Shown here: one piece after another, positions 17,257 through 27,795 of the stretch
How the letters are laid out: the number at the start of each line of letters is the position of its first letter
How positions within the stretch are numbered: the stretch's first letter is position 1
Assembly (NCBI GenBank): GCA_030690945.1
Contig: JAUYFM010000041.1
Location: 1-64,000 of the forward strand
Direction of reading: 5' to 3'
Length of the DNA stretch: 64,000 nt
Origin: Smithellaceae bacterium
GTDB lineage: Bacteria > Desulfobacterota > Syntrophia > Syntrophales > Smithellaceae
Position numbers and translations under genes: made by a program
The notes under the pieces: model-generated
Database searches by the model: none
Told to the model about the DNA's origin: nothing
What the model saw: only the letters and a program-made list of their open reading frames with translations

Positions 17257-18366
17257 TTAGGTCCGCTGCGTGGAAATATTCAACAAGATCCCCACCACCA
17301 GCATACTCATGACAAACGACGTGCCGCCGTAACTTAAGAAAGGCAGCGCCAACCCTTTAAGCGGGATCAATCCCATCACCCCCGCGATATTAATGAATGC
17401 CTGCATGGTAATCAGCATCGTAAGGCCTGCGGCCAGCAATGTTCCGAAAAGATCCGGTGCACGAAAGGCAATCATAAAGCCGCGCAAGAGGAAGAAAATA
17501 AACATAACAATAATGACCGTCACGCCGATAAAACCGCTTTCCTCCGCGATGACCGCCAGAATAAAATCCGTGTGCGGTTCCGGCAGATAAAATAATTTTT
17601 GCATGCCGTCGCCAATGCCCTGGCCCGTCACACCGCCCGATCCGAAGGAAATCAATGACTGGATGAGTTGAAAGCCTGTATTGTCCGCGTCTTTCCATGG
17701 ATCCAGAAAAGCCGTTAGGCGCGCCATCCGGTAACCCTTATGCATGATCAGCCAGATTCCGACGGGGATAAAGGCCGCGCCGAGAAACATCAAATGAGTG
17801 ATCCGGGAACCGGCCAGAGACAGCATCAAAAGCAGAATCGACATGATAATGACGACAGTGCCGAAATCCGGCTGGAGTATGATTAAACCCATGATGACCG
17901 TTGTCACCGACAAGGGAATCAGAACACCCCGGTTGAATTTTTTGAGATGGTGCACCTTTCGTGTCAGAAGATGCGCCAGAAAAATCACCATCGCCACCTT
18001 GACCAGTTCAGTCACCTGAAACGAAAACACGCCCATATTGAGCCAGCGGGTCGCGCCGCCCCTTCTAATGCCGACATACGGAATGAAAAGAAGCAGCAGT
18101 AAAACAACGGAGACAATCACGCCGGGATAAGCCACTTTCTTCAATTGTTCGTAAGGGATCTTGGTCATCGCGATCATGATGATCAGACCGACAAAAACAA
18201 AAAACAAATGTTTCTTAAGAAAAAATTGTCCGTCTTTGAACTTTTCCAGAGCCAGGATGGAACTCGACGAATAAATCATCGCGGTGCCTACCGTCACCAG
18301 AATCAAGGTGACCAGCAGCAATATTATATCCGGTGTGTTGGTTTCTTTTTTTACAACAGCTTCCAT
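17257..18366 (-). CDS. ftsW: SEDS glycan polymerase FtsW
   Basis: A 369-residue polytopic membrane protein with about ten hydrophobic helices. It polymerises septal glycan from lipid II together with FtsI. Seen: the SEDS features LQPDFGTVVI (Asp needed for activity in the family) and PEPHTDFILAVIAEESGFIG in the large loop, plus the C-terminal GLALPFLSYGGTSFV. GGAAG precedes the ATG. Located between murD and murG, which together with the nearby ftsI supports FtsW over RodA. Confidence 0.95.
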   Translation of the reverse strand: MEAVVKKETNTPDIILLLVTLILVTVGTAMIYSSSSILALEKFKDGQFFLKKHLFFVFVGLIIMIAMTKIPYEQLKKVAYPGVIVSVVLLLLLFIPYVGIRRGGATRWLNMGVFSFQVTELVKVAMVIFLAHLLTRKVHHLKKFNRGVLIPLSVTTVIMGLIILQPDFGTVVIIMSILLLMLSLAGSRITHLMFLGAAFIPVGIWLIMHKGYRMARLTAFLDPWKDADNTGFQLIQSLISFGSGGVTGQGIGDGMQKLFYLPEPHTDFILAVIAEESGFIGVTVIIVMFIFFLLRGFMIAFRAPDLFGTLLAAGLTMLITMQAFINIAGVMGLIPLKGLALPFLSYGGTSFVMSMLVVGILLNISTQRT

Positions 18367-19710
18367 TTATAGCTTCCTGACCACTTCCTTAAAGTAATTT
18401 CCCCGTTCCTTATAATTGGCAAACTCATCAAAACTTGCGCATCCCGGCGACAACAGCACAATATCTCCGGGCAAAGCGTCGCGATAAGCATGTTCGACGG
18501 CCGCTTGGAGCGTCGGCTCTTTGCTCATCGGCGCCATATTGCCCAACTGCGGCAAAATGCTGTCCCGCGCCTCGCCAAACAAGACGACCTGTTTTGTTTT
18601 TGATGGCAAAAGCGATTGCAGCGCATCAAAATTCCCATCTTTATCCCGTCCGCCCAAAAGCAAAATGACCGGCGTGGAAAAGGTCTGAAGCGCGCGGACA
18701 ACGGCATCCACATTGGTTCCCTTGGAATCATCGTAAAATTTAACCGAATTCTTTTCTCCGGCAAATTCGATGCGATGCGGCAAGCCGCGAAAAAGGGATA
18801 CGGCCTCAATAATACTCTCCGATGAACAGCCGCAGAAACGCGCCGCCACCACAGCCGCCATGACGTTTTCCACGTTATGCAAACCGGGAAGAGAAATCAT
18901 GCTCAAAGGATAACGCTCTTCAGTACCGTCCGGTTTGCTGTAAACGATTGCATCATTCTGTAAGGATATTCCCGGACGAAGCGATCGACGTGAACTGAAC
19001 CGGACCACCTGCCCCCGACTCGACACGGCCAGCCCTTCCTGTGTTTCATCTTCAGCATTCAGAATCGCCAGATCGCTTTCCTGTTGATGTTCAAAGATAC
19101 TGGCCTTGACACGCCGGTACTCTTCAAACGATCCATGATAATTAACATGATCGCAGGTAATATTGAGCAGCATGGCGGCATGCGGACGGAATGTTTCTGT
19201 CCACTGAAGTTGAAAACTGCTGATTTCCGCGACAATGAAATCATCGGTCTGCGGGGATCCGGCATATTCAATTAAAGGATTGCCAATATTCCCGCCGACA
19301 AATACTTTCTTCCCGGCATGCGCCAGAATCTTGCCCAGCAGTTTGGTGGTGGTGGTTTTACCATTGGTGCCCGTCACGGCAATGATCGGCACTTTTATAA
19401 AACGATAGGCCAATTCAATCTCACTGATAATCGGAATATTCTTTTTTTGCGCAGCCGCTAAAATATCATTGTAGGGTGGAATCCCCGGCGAAGGCACCAC
19501 CAGGTCAACGCCATCGAGCGCCGTCACGTCATAGCTGCCAACGGTAAGCCTTGATTGGAAGGCCAGTTGTTCAAACGCTTCTCCCCACTGGCGCTGCGGT
19601 TTTTCATCGACGACCACAACGGTCGCGCCGAGGCCTCCGAGAAACGCCGCGGTCGCAACGCCCGTTTTACCCATGCCGACGACGATTATTTTCTTTCCTG
19701 TAAATTCCAT
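18367..19710 (-). CDS. murD: UDP-N-acetylmuramoylalanine--D-glutamate ligase MurD
   Basis: A 447-residue cytoplasmic Mur ligase that adds D-glutamate to UDP-MurNAc-L-Ala. Seen: the N-terminal VVGMGKTGVATAAFLGG, the P-loop VTGTNGKTTTTKLL, ISSFQLQW, NITCDHVNYHGSFEEY, LPHRIEFAG, the YDDSKGTNVDAV motif, GGRDKDGNFDAL and the end motif LSPGCASFDEFANYKERG. The start follows AGAGGA. The stop directly abuts ftsW, so the genes are in one transcript. Confidence 0.96.
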   Translation of the reverse strand: MEFTGKKIIVVGMGKTGVATAAFLGGLGATVVVVDEKPQRQWGEAFEQLAFQSRLTVGSYDVTALDGVDLVVPSPGIPPYNDILAAAQKKNIPIISEIELAYRFIKVPIIAVTGTNGKTTTTKLLGKILAHAGKKVFVGGNIGNPLIEYAGSPQTDDFIVAEISSFQLQWTETFRPHAAMLLNITCDHVNYHGSFEEYRRVKASIFEHQQESDLAILNAEDETQEGLAVSSRGQVVRFSSRRSLRPGISLQNDAIVYSKPDGTEERYPLSMISLPGLHNVENVMAAVVAARFCGCSSESIIEAVSLFRGLPHRIEFAGEKNSVKFYDDSKGTNVDAVVRALQTFSTPVILLLGGRDKDGNFDALQSLLPSKTKQVVLFGEARDSILPQLGNMAPMSKEPTLQAAVEHAYRDALPGDIVLLSPGCASFDEFANYKERGNYFKEVVRKL

Positions 19711-19717
19711 GATTCCT

Positions 19718-20797
19718 CTAACGCAATTTTAAGGTGCTCATCGCCACAAGCGCCAACAGTATCGAAATGATCCAGAACCGGACAATCACCTTCGGTTCCG
19801 CCCAGCCCTTGAGTTCAAAATGATGATGGATCGGCGCCATCCGGAAAATCCGTTTGCCGCCCGTCAGTTTGAAATAACCGACCTGGAAAATGACAGAAAA
19901 AGTTTCCATCACAAAAACACCGCCGACAATCGCCAGCAAAATTTCCTGTTTGGTGATGATGGCTACCGTTCCCAGCGCTCCGCCCATCGACAGCGATCCG
20001 ACATCACCCATGAATATTTCCGCCGGATAGGCATTAAACCACAGAAAGCCGATCGCTGCGCCCATCAATGCCCCGCAGAACACGGACAATTCCCCGGCGC
20101 CGGGGACATAAGGAATTTGCAGATAATGCGCTACTTTCACGTTACCGACAAAATAGGCAAACAGTAAATACGTCGCAAAACAGATGCCTGCGGGGCCAGT
20201 CGCCAGGCCGTCGAGGCCGTCCGTCAGATTCACAGCATTGGCCGCGCCCACAATAATAAAAACGCAAAGCAGAATGTATCCCCAGCCCAGATTGGGTAAA
20301 ACGGTCTTAAAAAAGGGAATCGTCACCTGCGAGTTAAACCCCGGTTTGAAATATAAAATAACGCCGACAAACAAGGCGATCATAATTTCCGCGGCGAGCC
20401 GTGTTTTCCCGGAGATACCGTGGGAGCTTTTACCGGCCAGTTTCCGGTAATCATCCAAAAAGCCGATCAAACCAAACCCGACCGTCACCAGCAGAACCAG
20501 CCAGACATAACCAACAGCAAGATTGGCCCACAACAGTGTGGAGATGACCACCGCAAAGATGATGAGGATGCCCCCCATCGTGGGCGTTCCTTTCTTCACC
20601 AGATGAGTTTTCGGCCCGTCTTCACGTATCTGCTGATCAATTTGCAGGCTTTGCAGTTTGCGAATCAGCCAGCGTCCCAGGACCAGACAAATCAGCAATG
20701 CCGTGATCGAAGCGAAAATCGTCCGAAACGTGATATAACGAAACACGTTGAAGGATGAAAACATCGTATGCAACGGATATAGAAATTCGTAAATCAC
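19718..20797 (-). CDS. mraY: Phospho-MurNAc-pentapeptide transferase MraY
   Basis: A 359-residue membrane enzyme with about ten helices that makes lipid I from UDP-MurNAc-pentapeptide and undecaprenyl phosphate. Seen: [19 protein letters not shown], the FLDDYRKL aspartate motif, [35 protein letters not shown] and [14 protein letters not shown] chose a GTG start at 20797 (after GGGGGAG) because it gives the normal N-terminus ([18 protein letters not shown]) and length; a longer frame would only re-read the end of murF. It begins 14 bases after the murEF stop. Confidence 0.95.
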   Translation of the reverse strand: MIYEFLYPLHTMFSSFNVFRYITFRTIFASITALLICLVLGRWLIRKLQSLQIDQQIREDGPKTHLVKKGTPTMGGILIIFAVVISTLLWANLAVGYVWLVLLVTVGFGLIGFLDDYRKLAGKSSHGISGKTRLAAEIMIALFVGVILYFKPGFNSQVTIPFFKTVLPNLGWGYILLCVFIIVGAANAVNLTDGLDGLATGPAGICFATYLLFAYFVGNVKVAHYLQIPYVPGAGELSVFCGALMGAAIGFLWFNAYPAEIFMGDVGSLSMGGALGTVAIITKQEILLAIVGGVFVMETFSVIFQVGYFKLTGGKRIFRMAPIHHHFELKGWAEPKVIVRFWIISILLALVAMSTLKLR

Positions 20798-20811
20798 TTT
20801 TGTTCTCCCCC

Positions 20812-23787
20812 TTAATGCACCGCCGTCCTGCCTTCGGTTTTTCCAGCGCCGAAATCCTCGCAGATCCTCGCCACAATTCTGTCCATCTTCATCCGGCGGG
20901 ATCCTTTGACTAAAATCCAATCGCCTTTGCGTAACTGCCTTTTTAAAAAAGCGATCGTTTCTTCCACGTCATTCAAATACGTGATCCGCTCCCGGGGCAA
21001 TCCACCTTCCAGTGCGCCCGCCGCCGTCACGTCGGCAAAATCTCCCTGCAGAAAAACAGCCGTCACCCCGATGGTTGCGAGCAGCGTCCCGACCCTGCGA
21101 TGCATCTCCGGTGCGGCTTCACCCAATTCCAGCATATCGCCTAAAAACACGAATGCGTTGTGCGCATTCTTTAAATCCTTCAAGGTCAGCAAGGCTTCCC
21201 TCACCGACGCGGGATTGGCATTATAGGCATCATTGATCAAATAAGCGCCGTTTTGCAGTTTGATAATCTCCATGCGTCCGCCAACCGCCTGAAACGAAGT
21301 CAGGCCCTGCCGAATCGATTCAAAACTGATGCCGCAGGCAACGGCTGTCGCGGCGGCGGCCATTGCGTTATAAATATTGTGCATGCCGGCAACTTTCATG
21401 TCCACCTGATGCGCACGGCCACCCATAAGCAGGCTGAAGCTCGTGCCCCGGGCGCCGTTTTTTCGAATATCGTTTACGCTGACATCAGCGGCAGTGCTCA
21501 TACTAAACGTGACACGGCGGCCGGACCATCGTTTTGCCACCTCGCGCACCGCTTCGTCATCAAGATTAACAATGGCAATCCCTGACGGGATCATATTAAA
21601 AAACAAATCGCCTTTTTCCTCACGCACAACATCAACCGAACCGAGTCCCGCCAGATGAGCGGGGCCGACATTGGTGATGAGTCCGATATCCGGCGCGGCA
21701 ATTTGCGTCAGCCTTTTGATTTCGCCGCGCATGTTGGTTCCCATTTCCAGGACAACGATTTCGTGCTGATCAGTCATGCGGAAAATGGTTTGCGGCAATC
21801 CAATCAGATTATTTAAATTCCCTTGGGTCTTGAGAACTTTTCTTTCCCGCTCCAGAATGCAGGAAAGCATTTCCTTGGTGGTCGTCTTGCCCGAAGAACC
21901 GGTCAGCCCGATCACGGGAATGGAAAAACGCTGGCGGTGAGCATGCGCGAGATCGCCCAGCGACCACAGGGTATCATTAACTTCAATAACGCAGGCCAGC
22001 ACCTTGATCTTTTCCAGATTGATCTTGCGGGCGTCAGCAACGATAACGCAAGACGCGCCGTCGTCTGCGGCCTTCTGCACAAAGGCGTGGCCGTCAAAAT
22101 TCTCTCCCGTGAGGGCGATAAAAAGGTTGCCTTTGGAAATGTGTCTGGAATCTGTGGAAACACCGTAAATTTTGGTTTCCTTATTTCCGGCAATCAGGCG
22201 TCCGCCGGTAGCGGTAAGTACCTCGGCCGTGGAAAACACCGGGGATACACATTCCGAAGGCTCCGAGAATTTCTCTTGCAGGGCTTGCGCTGCGATCACG
22301 CGGTCGTCAAACGGTATTTTCTTTGTTCCCAGAATCTGATAATCTTCATGGCCTTTCCCGGCTATCAAAACAATATCCTCAACGCCGGCCAATTTTATCG
22401 CGGCAACAATAGCGGCCTTCCGGTCGGCAATCACCGTATAGGTGTGTATGTCATCAATAAATATGAACTGTTCCGGCGACACTTTTCTGATCTTTTCCTG
22501 ATCGATCCCCGCCTCAATTTCGCCGATGATCGACAGCGGCTCTTCGCGCCGTGGATTATCGGAGGTGACAATGGTCAGATCACTATAGTGAGTTGATATC
22601 TCGCCCATCATGGGTCTCTTGGCACGGTCGCGATTACCGCCGCATCCAAAGACAGTCAATATTCTTTTTTGCTTCAGTTTGTCTAAATTTTGCAGCACCT
22701 GTTTTAAAGCATCCGGCTTGTGGGCGTAATCGACAAAGACATGAATACCAGCGGACGAATCAATTTTTTCAAGACGCCCCGGCACACAGGGTAAATTTTT
22801 GATCCCGGCCTCGATGACGGCAGGCGTCACGCGCAAAACAGACGCGGCGGCGGTGGCAGCCAGAATGTTGGAAAGATTGAATCGACCGATGAGCCCGGAG
22901 GTCACGGCAATCTTTTGTCCACCTGTCTGAATTTCAGCCCGGATACCTTTCAGCGTTATCTCCTCGTGCTGAACCGTCACCCCATTATTTTTTTCCATGC
23001 CAAACGCCTGCGCAGGCGTTTGCACTTCACGCAAGAGTCTTTGCCCCCACGAATCATCGGCGTTGATAATCATTTTTGTGGAGCCGACTTTTTTGCTTTG
23101 CGGCAAAAGTTCGGTGAAAAATCTTTTTTTGGCCCGGAAATAATCTTCCATATCTTTATGGTAATCCAAATGCTCCGGGCTGAGATTGGTAAAAATGCCA
23201 AGATCAAATTCGCAATCGTCAACTCTTCTTAGATCTAAAGCATGCGACGAAACTTCGGCAATCACATGTGTCACGCCGGAACTTACCATCTCGCTTAGGA
23301 TCTTTTGCATTTCGTAAGATTCCGGCGTGGTGTTCGGCGCCGGCAATATCTTGCCATTGTAGCGGTAATTTACCGTCCCTAAAACGCCGCAGCGAAAACC
23401 GGCTGTTGTCAGGATAGATTCCAGCAGATAGGACACAGTGGTCTTCCCGCTGGTTCCCGTAATGCCGATGAGAGTCACCCGGGAAGACGGGTCTCCGAAA
23501 TAATTTTTGGCGAGTATTCCCAGTGCGCGGCGGCTGTCGGACACGTTGATGGCGATGATCCCGTCCGGCACGTTAATGTCTTTTTGATGAACAATAAAAC
23601 GCGCGCCGCACTCAATCGCCTGACCGATAAAATCATGACCGTCATGGGCCAGTCCCGGGATCGCGACAAACAGTGAGCTTTTTTCGCATTGATCCGCGGC
23701 GTAACAGACCGATGACACGTTGCCTGTTTGATCTGCCTTATTCCCGATCATATTAACGCCTTGGAGTAATTGCCGCAGTTCCATCAT
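20812..23787 (-). CDS. murEF: Fused MurE-MurF ligase (meso-DAP-adding and D-Ala-D-Ala-adding)
   Basis: A 991-residue single polypeptide that holds two complete Mur ligases. Residues about 1-505 are MurE: P-loop [42 protein letters not shown], and the DNPRREEP motif, in which DNPR marks meso-diaminopimelate use. Residues about 515-991 are Mur[18 protein letters not shown]-loop [43 protein letters not shown] and FLGDMLELG. The junction (about 500-515) has no stop or frameshift and only a short linker. The fusion puts two successive steps, tripeptide then pentapeptide synthesis, in one chain. ATG at 23784 is an alternative start. It sits in the normal murE-murF slot between ftsI and mraY. Confidence 0.95.
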   Translation of the reverse strand: MMELRQLLQGVNMIGNKADQTGNVSSVCYAADQCEKSSLFVAIPGLAHDGHDFIGQAIECGARFIVHQKDINVPDGIIAINVSDSRRALGILAKNYFGDPSSRVTLIGITGTSGKTTVSYLLESILTTAGFRCGVLGTVNYRYNGKILPAPNTTPESYEMQKILSEMVSSGVTHVIAEVSSHALDLRRVDDCEFDLGIFTNLSPEHLDYHKDMEDYFRAKKRFFTELLPQSKKVGSTKMIINADDSWGQRLLREVQTPAQAFGMEKNNGVTVQHEEITLKGIRAEIQTGGQKIAVTSGLIGRFNLSNILAATAAASVLRVTPAVIEAGIKNLPCVPGRLEKIDSSAGIHVFVDYAHKPDALKQVLQNLDKLKQKRILTVFGCGGNRDRAKRPMMGEISTHYSDLTIVTSDNPRREEPLSIIGEIEAGIDQEKIRKVSPEQFIFIDDIHTYTVIADRKAAIVAAIKLAGVEDIVLIAGKGHEDYQILGTKKIPFDDRVIAAQALQEKFSEPSECVSPVFSTAEVLTATGGRLIAGNKETKIYGVSTDSRHISKGNLFIALTGENFDGHAFVQKAADDGASCVIVADARKINLEKIKVLACVIEVNDTLWSLGDLAHAHRQRFSIPVIGLTGSSGKTTTKEMLSCILERERKVLKTQGNLNNLIGLPQTIFRMTDQHEIVVLEMGTNMRGEIKRLTQIAAPDIGLITNVGPAHLAGLGSVDVVREEKGDLFFNMIPSGIAIVNLDDEAVREVAKRWSGRRVTFSMSTAADVSVNDIRKNGARGTSFSLLMGGRAHQVDMKVAGMHNIYNAMAAAATAVACGISFESIRQGLTSFQAVGGRMEIIKLQNGAYLINDAYNANPASVREALLTLKDLKNAHNAFVFLGDMLELGEAAPEMHRRVGTLLATIGVTAVFLQGDFADVTAAGALEGGLPRERITYLNDVEETIAFLKRQLRKGDWILVKGSRRMKMDRIVARICEDFGAGKTEGRTAVH

Positions 23788-23790
23788 ACC

Positions 23791-25779
23791 TCAGTTTTTC
23801 ATCGCAAAGACAATTTTACACAATCGTTCATCGCCTAAGACTGATCCGGGCTCCGTGGACTGGCTCACAGCCCAGCCGCTGCCGGATACCTGTACTTCAA
23901 TCGATCTGGATTTCGCCATTTTCAATGCCTCCCGAATGGTCAAGCCCTTAAAGTCCGGCATGCGCGAGTCATCATCCATCTCATCTGTCATCATGTCCTC
24001 AACCAGGAATTTGTCTGCTGCAACCCATTGCAAATTGTCTATCTTTTGAGGCTCGAACACCGGCGTTTCCCGAATGTTCGTCTTGAAACAGTTGAGAATC
24101 TGATCGCCGATACTTTTAAAAACCGGCGCGGCGGCTACACCGCCCCACTTGTCGCGCTTCGGTTCATCGAGAATCACCAAAATCACCACCTGCGGATTAT
24201 CGGAGGGGAAGAATCCGATAAACGAGGTGCGCACCTTTTCTGATGAATAAACGCCACGTGCAAAATCAAATTTCTGCGCGGTCCCGGTTTTGCCGGCAAC
24301 CTCCACATTGATAATATGAGCTCTTTTGCCGGTGCCGTCCTCAGCGCCGACCACCTCGGTCAGCATGGCGGTCATACGTTTTGCCGTATCGGGAGAAACG
24401 ACCCGGCGTACGGTTTCCGGAGCATACATTTTAACCGGATTGTTATTTTTATCCGTAAGCCCTCGTACAATGTAGGGTTTCATCAAAATCCCGTTATTGG
24501 CTATCGCCGACATGGCGGAAATAAGCTGAAGTGCCGTAACCGAAATACCCTGACCGAAACCGATGTTTGCCGTGTCCACTTTGGTCCAATTCTTCACAGG
24601 CCTTAAAACGCCTGCAGCCTCACCGGATAAATCAATTCCTGTTTTCGATCCAAAACCAAAATTTTTAATATAGGAATAAAACTTTTCTCGGCCGAGCTTT
24701 TCCGCGATTTTCGCGGAGCCGATATTGCTGGAGTACTTCAGAATATCCCGCACAGCAAGATAGCCGTGACGTTTCCGATTGGCTTCCCGAATCACCCGAT
24801 TGGCAACGGTATAATATCCATCCTCACAATAAAACCGGTCTGATTCTTTGACAATTTTTTCTTCCAGGGCGCCAGCGACCAAAAAGGGTTTAAACGTTGA
24901 ACCGGGATCGAAGGAGTCTGTAATCGCTCGGTTTCGCCAGGCCTCCGACGTCAACCCCTTAATATTATTTGGATTGAATCCTTTCTCATTGGCCATGGCC
25001 AGAATCTCACCCGTTTTCGGATCCATGACGATCGCAATGCCGCCTTTTGCTCCTTTATCCAACACAGCTTCTTTCAGATGCGTTTCCACCAGATACTGGA
25101 TGCGGCTGTCAATGGTCAGAACCAGATTGGCGCTCTCACCTTTGGGAGAAGTATTCCGTTCAACATGCAGGAAAAGTTTTTTTCCTTTAGCATCTCTTGC
25201 CCAGCTCAGTTTTTCCGGCGTTCCTTTTAAATGCGCATCATATTTCTTTTCGAGTCCTTCTAGTCCCTCGGCGTCAAAACCGGAAAATCCGATTAAATGA
25301 GCCGCCAGCGGACCGTTCGGATAAAACCGTTTCGGCTCTTTGATCAGAAACACACCTTCAATATCCGCAGCTTCCACTTGCGCCGCCTGCTGCTGAGAAA
25401 TTTTTCTGGCCAACCAGCAGAAACTCTTCGGTTCGGAAATTCTTTTAAAGACGGCGGATGAATCAAGATTCAGAATAGCCGCTATCTGTCGGGACACTTT
25501 CGCCTGATCGGTAATCCTGGTCGGGTCCGCGCACACGGAGTCCGCCAATACCGACATGGCCAGTTTCTCACCGTTGCGGTCGTAAATCATACCTCTTTCG
25601 GAATGAATCGGTAACGTAGTGATATGCTGTCGTTGAGCCAGCTTTTTTAATTTCTCGCCGGATAAAACCTGCAATTGAAAGGCGCGGGACAATAAAGCAA
25701 TAAACAAAATCAAAAAAATTACCAGAAGACTGGTCAGCCGGAACTTCAGCCATTTTTTCGAGTCTGCCGCCATACTCAC
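23791..25779 (-). CDS. ftsI: Septal transpeptidase FtsI (PBP3) with one PASTA domain
   Basis: A 662-residue membrane-anchored class B penicillin-binding protein that cross-links septal peptidoglycan with FtsW. Seen: a single membrane helix at about 14-33, the dimerisation/pedestal domain with ERGMIYDRNGEKLA, and the transpeptidase domain with Ser294 and Lys297 in DPGSTFKPF, SSN in ILKYSSNIGSAKI, and KTG in VAGKTGTAQKF. A single C-terminal PASTA domain (about 608-662; MPDFKGLTIREALKMAKS) is present, as often in deltaproteobacterial and sporulation-type FtsI. The GTG at 25779 overlaps the ftsL stop; ATG at 25773 is a good alternative. Confidence 0.94.
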   Translation of the reverse strand: MSMAADSKKWLKFRLTSLLVIFLILFIALLSRAFQLQVLSGEKLKKLAQRQHITTLPIHSERGMIYDRNGEKLAMSVLADSVCADPTRITDQAKVSRQIAAILNLDSSAVFKRISEPKSFCWLARKISQQQAAQVEAADIEGVFLIKEPKRFYPNGPLAAHLIGFSGFDAEGLEGLEKKYDAHLKGTPEKLSWARDAKGKKLFLHVERNTSPKGESANLVLTIDSRIQYLVETHLKEAVLDKGAKGGIAIVMDPKTGEILAMANEKGFNPNNIKGLTSEAWRNRAITDSFDPGSTFKPFLVAGALEEKIVKESDRFYCEDGYYTVANRVIREANRKRHGYLAVRDILKYSSNIGSAKIAEKLGREKFYSYIKNFGFGSKTGIDLSGEAAGVLRPVKNWTKVDTANIGFGQGISVTALQLISAMSAIANNGILMKPYIVRGLTDKNNNPVKMYAPETVRRVVSPDTAKRMTAMLTEVVGAEDGTGKRAHIINVEVAGKTGTAQKFDFARGVYSSEKVRTSFIGFFPSDNPQVVILVILDEPKRDKWGGVAAAPVFKSIGDQILNCFKTNIRETPVFEPQKIDNLQWVAADKFLVEDMMTDEMDDDSRMPDFKGLTIREALKMAKSRSIEVQVSGSGWAVSQSTEPGSVLGDERLCKIVFAMKN

Positions 25780-26123
25780 TTCCCCGTTTGTTTTAAAACA
25801 ATCACCTGCTCCGCAGCGGGATAGGACATCTGCAGCTTATTTCTGGCAATATCTTCAATTCTCTGCGGCGCTTTGAGCATTGCTAATTCCAGCTTCAGTC
25901 TCTTTTGTTCTTCCAGTAAATTTTCTTTGGCATTTAATGCTGCGGCAATGCCATATTCCATCTTGGTCATGCGAATGTGCGAACCGACATAAATCACTGC
26001 GACAAACATCAAGACAAGAGCCACCACAATAAATGTAGGATACTTCACGCCGAAAGAGGCGGTGGTAGCTTCTTTGATTTGTCGGCTCTGTGGAATGGCC
26101 TGTGTTCCTGCAGTCTGCACCAT
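25776..26123 (-). CDS. ftsL: Cell division protein FtsL
   Basis: A 115-residue small bitopic protein. One membrane helix (about 28-48, YPTFIVVALVLMFVAVIYVGS) is followed by a coiled-coil stretch (LNAKENLLEEQKRLKLELAM) and a short conserved tail (PQRIEDIARNKLQMSYPAAEQ) typical of FtsL. It would bind FtsQ and FtsB/DivIC in the divisome. The start at 26123 has AGAGGA upstream and a normal length; a longer frame from 26165 would overlap rsmH. The identity rests on position between rsmH and ftsI as well as on sequence. Confidence 0.88.
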   Translation of the reverse strand: MVQTAGTQAIPQSRQIKEATTASFGVKYPTFIVVALVLMFVAVIYVGSHIRMTKMEYGIAAALNAKENLLEEQKRLKLELAMLKAPQRIEDIARNKLQMSYPAAEQVIVLKQTGK

Positions 26124-26124
26124 T

Positions 26125-27066
26125 TTAAATCCTCTCTGCCACACGCAACTTTGCGCTACGGGCACGCGGGTTTAGCTGAGTTTCGCTTATGGAAGGCACC
26201 ACCGCTTTACGCGTCAAAACTTTCAGGACGGCTTTTTTCTGACAAACACAGTAAGGAATATCTTTCGGACAAACACAGGTCGCCGCCAGATCGCGAAAGG
26301 TATTTTTAACGATCCGGTCCTCCAGCGAGTGAAAGGAAATCACGCAAAGGCGTCCACCGACCGAAAGCGCGCCTATGGCGCCTTCTATCGCCGGAACAAT
26401 ACAATCGAGTTCGCGGTTGACGGCAATCCGCAACGCCTGAAAAGTGCGGGTGGCGGGATGGATCTTTTGCCGCTTCATGTGGGCAGGCATGACCGATGCA
26501 ACAAGACCGGCCAACTCCACCGTCGTCTCAATCGGAGAGACTTGTCTTACTCGCGATATTGCCCTGGCGATTCTTGCGGCCATTTTTTCTTCCCCGTATA
26601 ACCTGATAACCTTTTCCAGTTCAGTTAGCGTGAAATGGTTGACAATATCATAAGCACAAAACCTCAAGTCCTGATCCATCCGCATATCCAGTGGCGCTAC
26701 CTGGCTGAAACTAAACCCCCTGTGCGCCGTATTCAGTTGATGGGAAGAAACCCCCAAATCCAGCAGCACACCATCAACTTTATCAATATGCAAGTCTTTC
26801 AGCACGGAGGCCAGATCGGCAAAGTTTGCCTTGATTAAGACCTTGCGCAATCCGAACGGCGCCAGCCTCTCTTCGGCAGCCTTGAGGGCATCTGCGTCGC
26901 AATCTATTCCGATCAGTGTGGCCTCAGTCTGTTCCAGAATCGCGCGGGCATGCCCCGCGCCGCCTATCGTGCCGTCCACGTAAATGCCGGTTTTATTTCC
27001 CACCAGCCACGACAACACTTCCTCGCGCATCACCGGCTCGTGAGAGAAAACGGCGCTCATGGTCAT
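26125..27066 (-). CDS. rsmH: 16S rRNA (cytosine-1402-N4)-methyltransferase RsmH (MraW)
   Basis: A 313-residue SAM-dependent methyltransferase that acts on C1402 in the decoding site of 16S rRNA. Seen: [10 protein letters not shown] at the start, the SAM loop [20 protein letters not shown], the catalytic-region segment [22 protein letters not shown], the [14 protein letters not shown] motif and [13 protein letters not shown]. The ATG overlaps the mraZ stop by four bases; ATG at 27060 is an alternative. It is the usual second gene of the dcw cluster. Confidence 0.95.
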   Translation of the reverse strand: MTMSAVFSHEPVMREEVLSWLVGNKTGIYVDGTIGGAGHARAILEQTEATLIGIDCDADALKAAEERLAPFGLRKVLIKANFADLASVLKDLHIDKVDGVLLDLGVSSHQLNTAHRGFSFSQVAPLDMRMDQDLRFCAYDIVNHFTLTELEKVIRLYGEEKMAARIARAISRVRQVSPIETTVELAGLVASVMPAHMKRQKIHPATRTFQALRIAVNRELDCIVPAIEGAIGALSVGGRLCVISFHSLEDRIVKNTFRDLAATCVCPKDIPYCVCQKKAVLKVLTRKAVVPSISETQLNPRARSAKLRVAERI

Positions 27067-27509
27067 ATCCCCAGATCGGCAGCGATATCGTTATCTCTGT
27101 CAATTTCGCCACTGGCCATTTTTATTTTTTCTTCAAAACGGTCTTTTGGCCAGATTTCTATATTTTTCAGCATTCCTGCCAGGATAATATCTTTTTCCAG
27201 TTTCGCATATTCGCGCAGTGTCGGGGGAATCAGCACTCGTCCCTGACTATCCAAATTACAGTCCACAGCTCCGGACATAAAGAATCGCTGAAAATCGCGA
27301 AACCCCTTGTTCAGGATGGGCTTTTGTGATACTTTTTCTTCAATGATTCGCCATTCAGCAAAGGGGAATACTATTAAATACCCATCCCAATTTGTAATGA
27401 CCATTCGATTGTCATACTTTTCCGCAAATACGTCGCGGAACTTGGACGGGAAGATTATTCTCCCTTTTTCATCGATGCTGTGATGATATTGGCCACGAAA
27501 ATCAGACAC
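27063..27509 (-). CDS. mraZ: Transcriptional regulator MraZ
   Basis: A 148-residue protein with two SpoVT/AbrB-like swapped-hairpin domains: [20 protein letters not shown] in the first half, and [20 protein letters not shown] in the second. MraZ forms a ring and binds repeats upstream of its own operon to repress or tune dcw transcription. I place the start at GTG 27509, seven bases after GGAGGG, because this gives the family length; a longer frame to 27686 would span the promoter and operator. Three GTGG boxes lie 12-35 bases upstream. Confidence 0.93.
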   Translation of the reverse strand: MSDFRGQYHHSIDEKGRIIFPSKFRDVFAEKYDNRMVITNWDGYLIVFPFAEWRIIEEKVSQKPILNKGFRDFQRFFMSGAVDCNLDSQGRVLIPPTLREYAKLEKDIILAGMLKNIEIWPKDRFEEKIKMASGEIDRDNDIAADLGI

Positions 27510-27520
27510 TCTAACTCCCT

Positions 27521-27544
27521 CCACAATAAGCCACTTTACTCCAC
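27521..27544 (-). promoter_or_regulatory. Probable MraZ operator: three GTGG boxes at 10-bp spacing
   Basis: On the minus strand GTGG (CCAC on plus) begins a box at three positions, with plus-strand CCAC at 27521, 27531 and 27541, exactly 10 bp apart. Known MraZ sites are three or four short G-rich direct repeats (such as TGGG or GTG types) spaced one DNA turn apart in the mraZ leader. The boxes sit between the -10 element and the ribosome site, so bound MraZ would block initiation or early elongation. Confidence 0.8.
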
Positions 27545-27551
27545 ATGGCCG

Positions 27552-27580
27552 ACTATAGAGAGGGAAACTGGCTTTGTCAA
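27552..27580 (-). promoter_or_regulatory. Strong sigma-70-type promoter of the dcw cluster
   Basis: Read on the minus strand: -35 TTGACA (plus 27575-27580), a 17-base spacer, and -10 TATAGT (plus 27552-27557). This is nearly consensus. Initiation is expected around 27545, directly at the first GTGG box. It would drive mraZ and, through tight gene packing, the whole cluster to ftsZ. Confidence 0.85.
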
Positions 27581-27795
27581 GAAAAAAATGAATATTTTTT
27601 CTTACCAAGTAACTTAAAATCACTAAGAAAACAGGAAATGTAAATCGCTTATGACAACCGATTTGCATGAAAGATTTTCCAGGCAATCCGAAAGAAATAT
27701 TTATTCGTTATGGATGGCATTATAAAGAAGGCGGGGATAAATAGTAAAACAAAATAAAATTAAATAGATAAATAGCAAGATATCGCAACTCTCCG

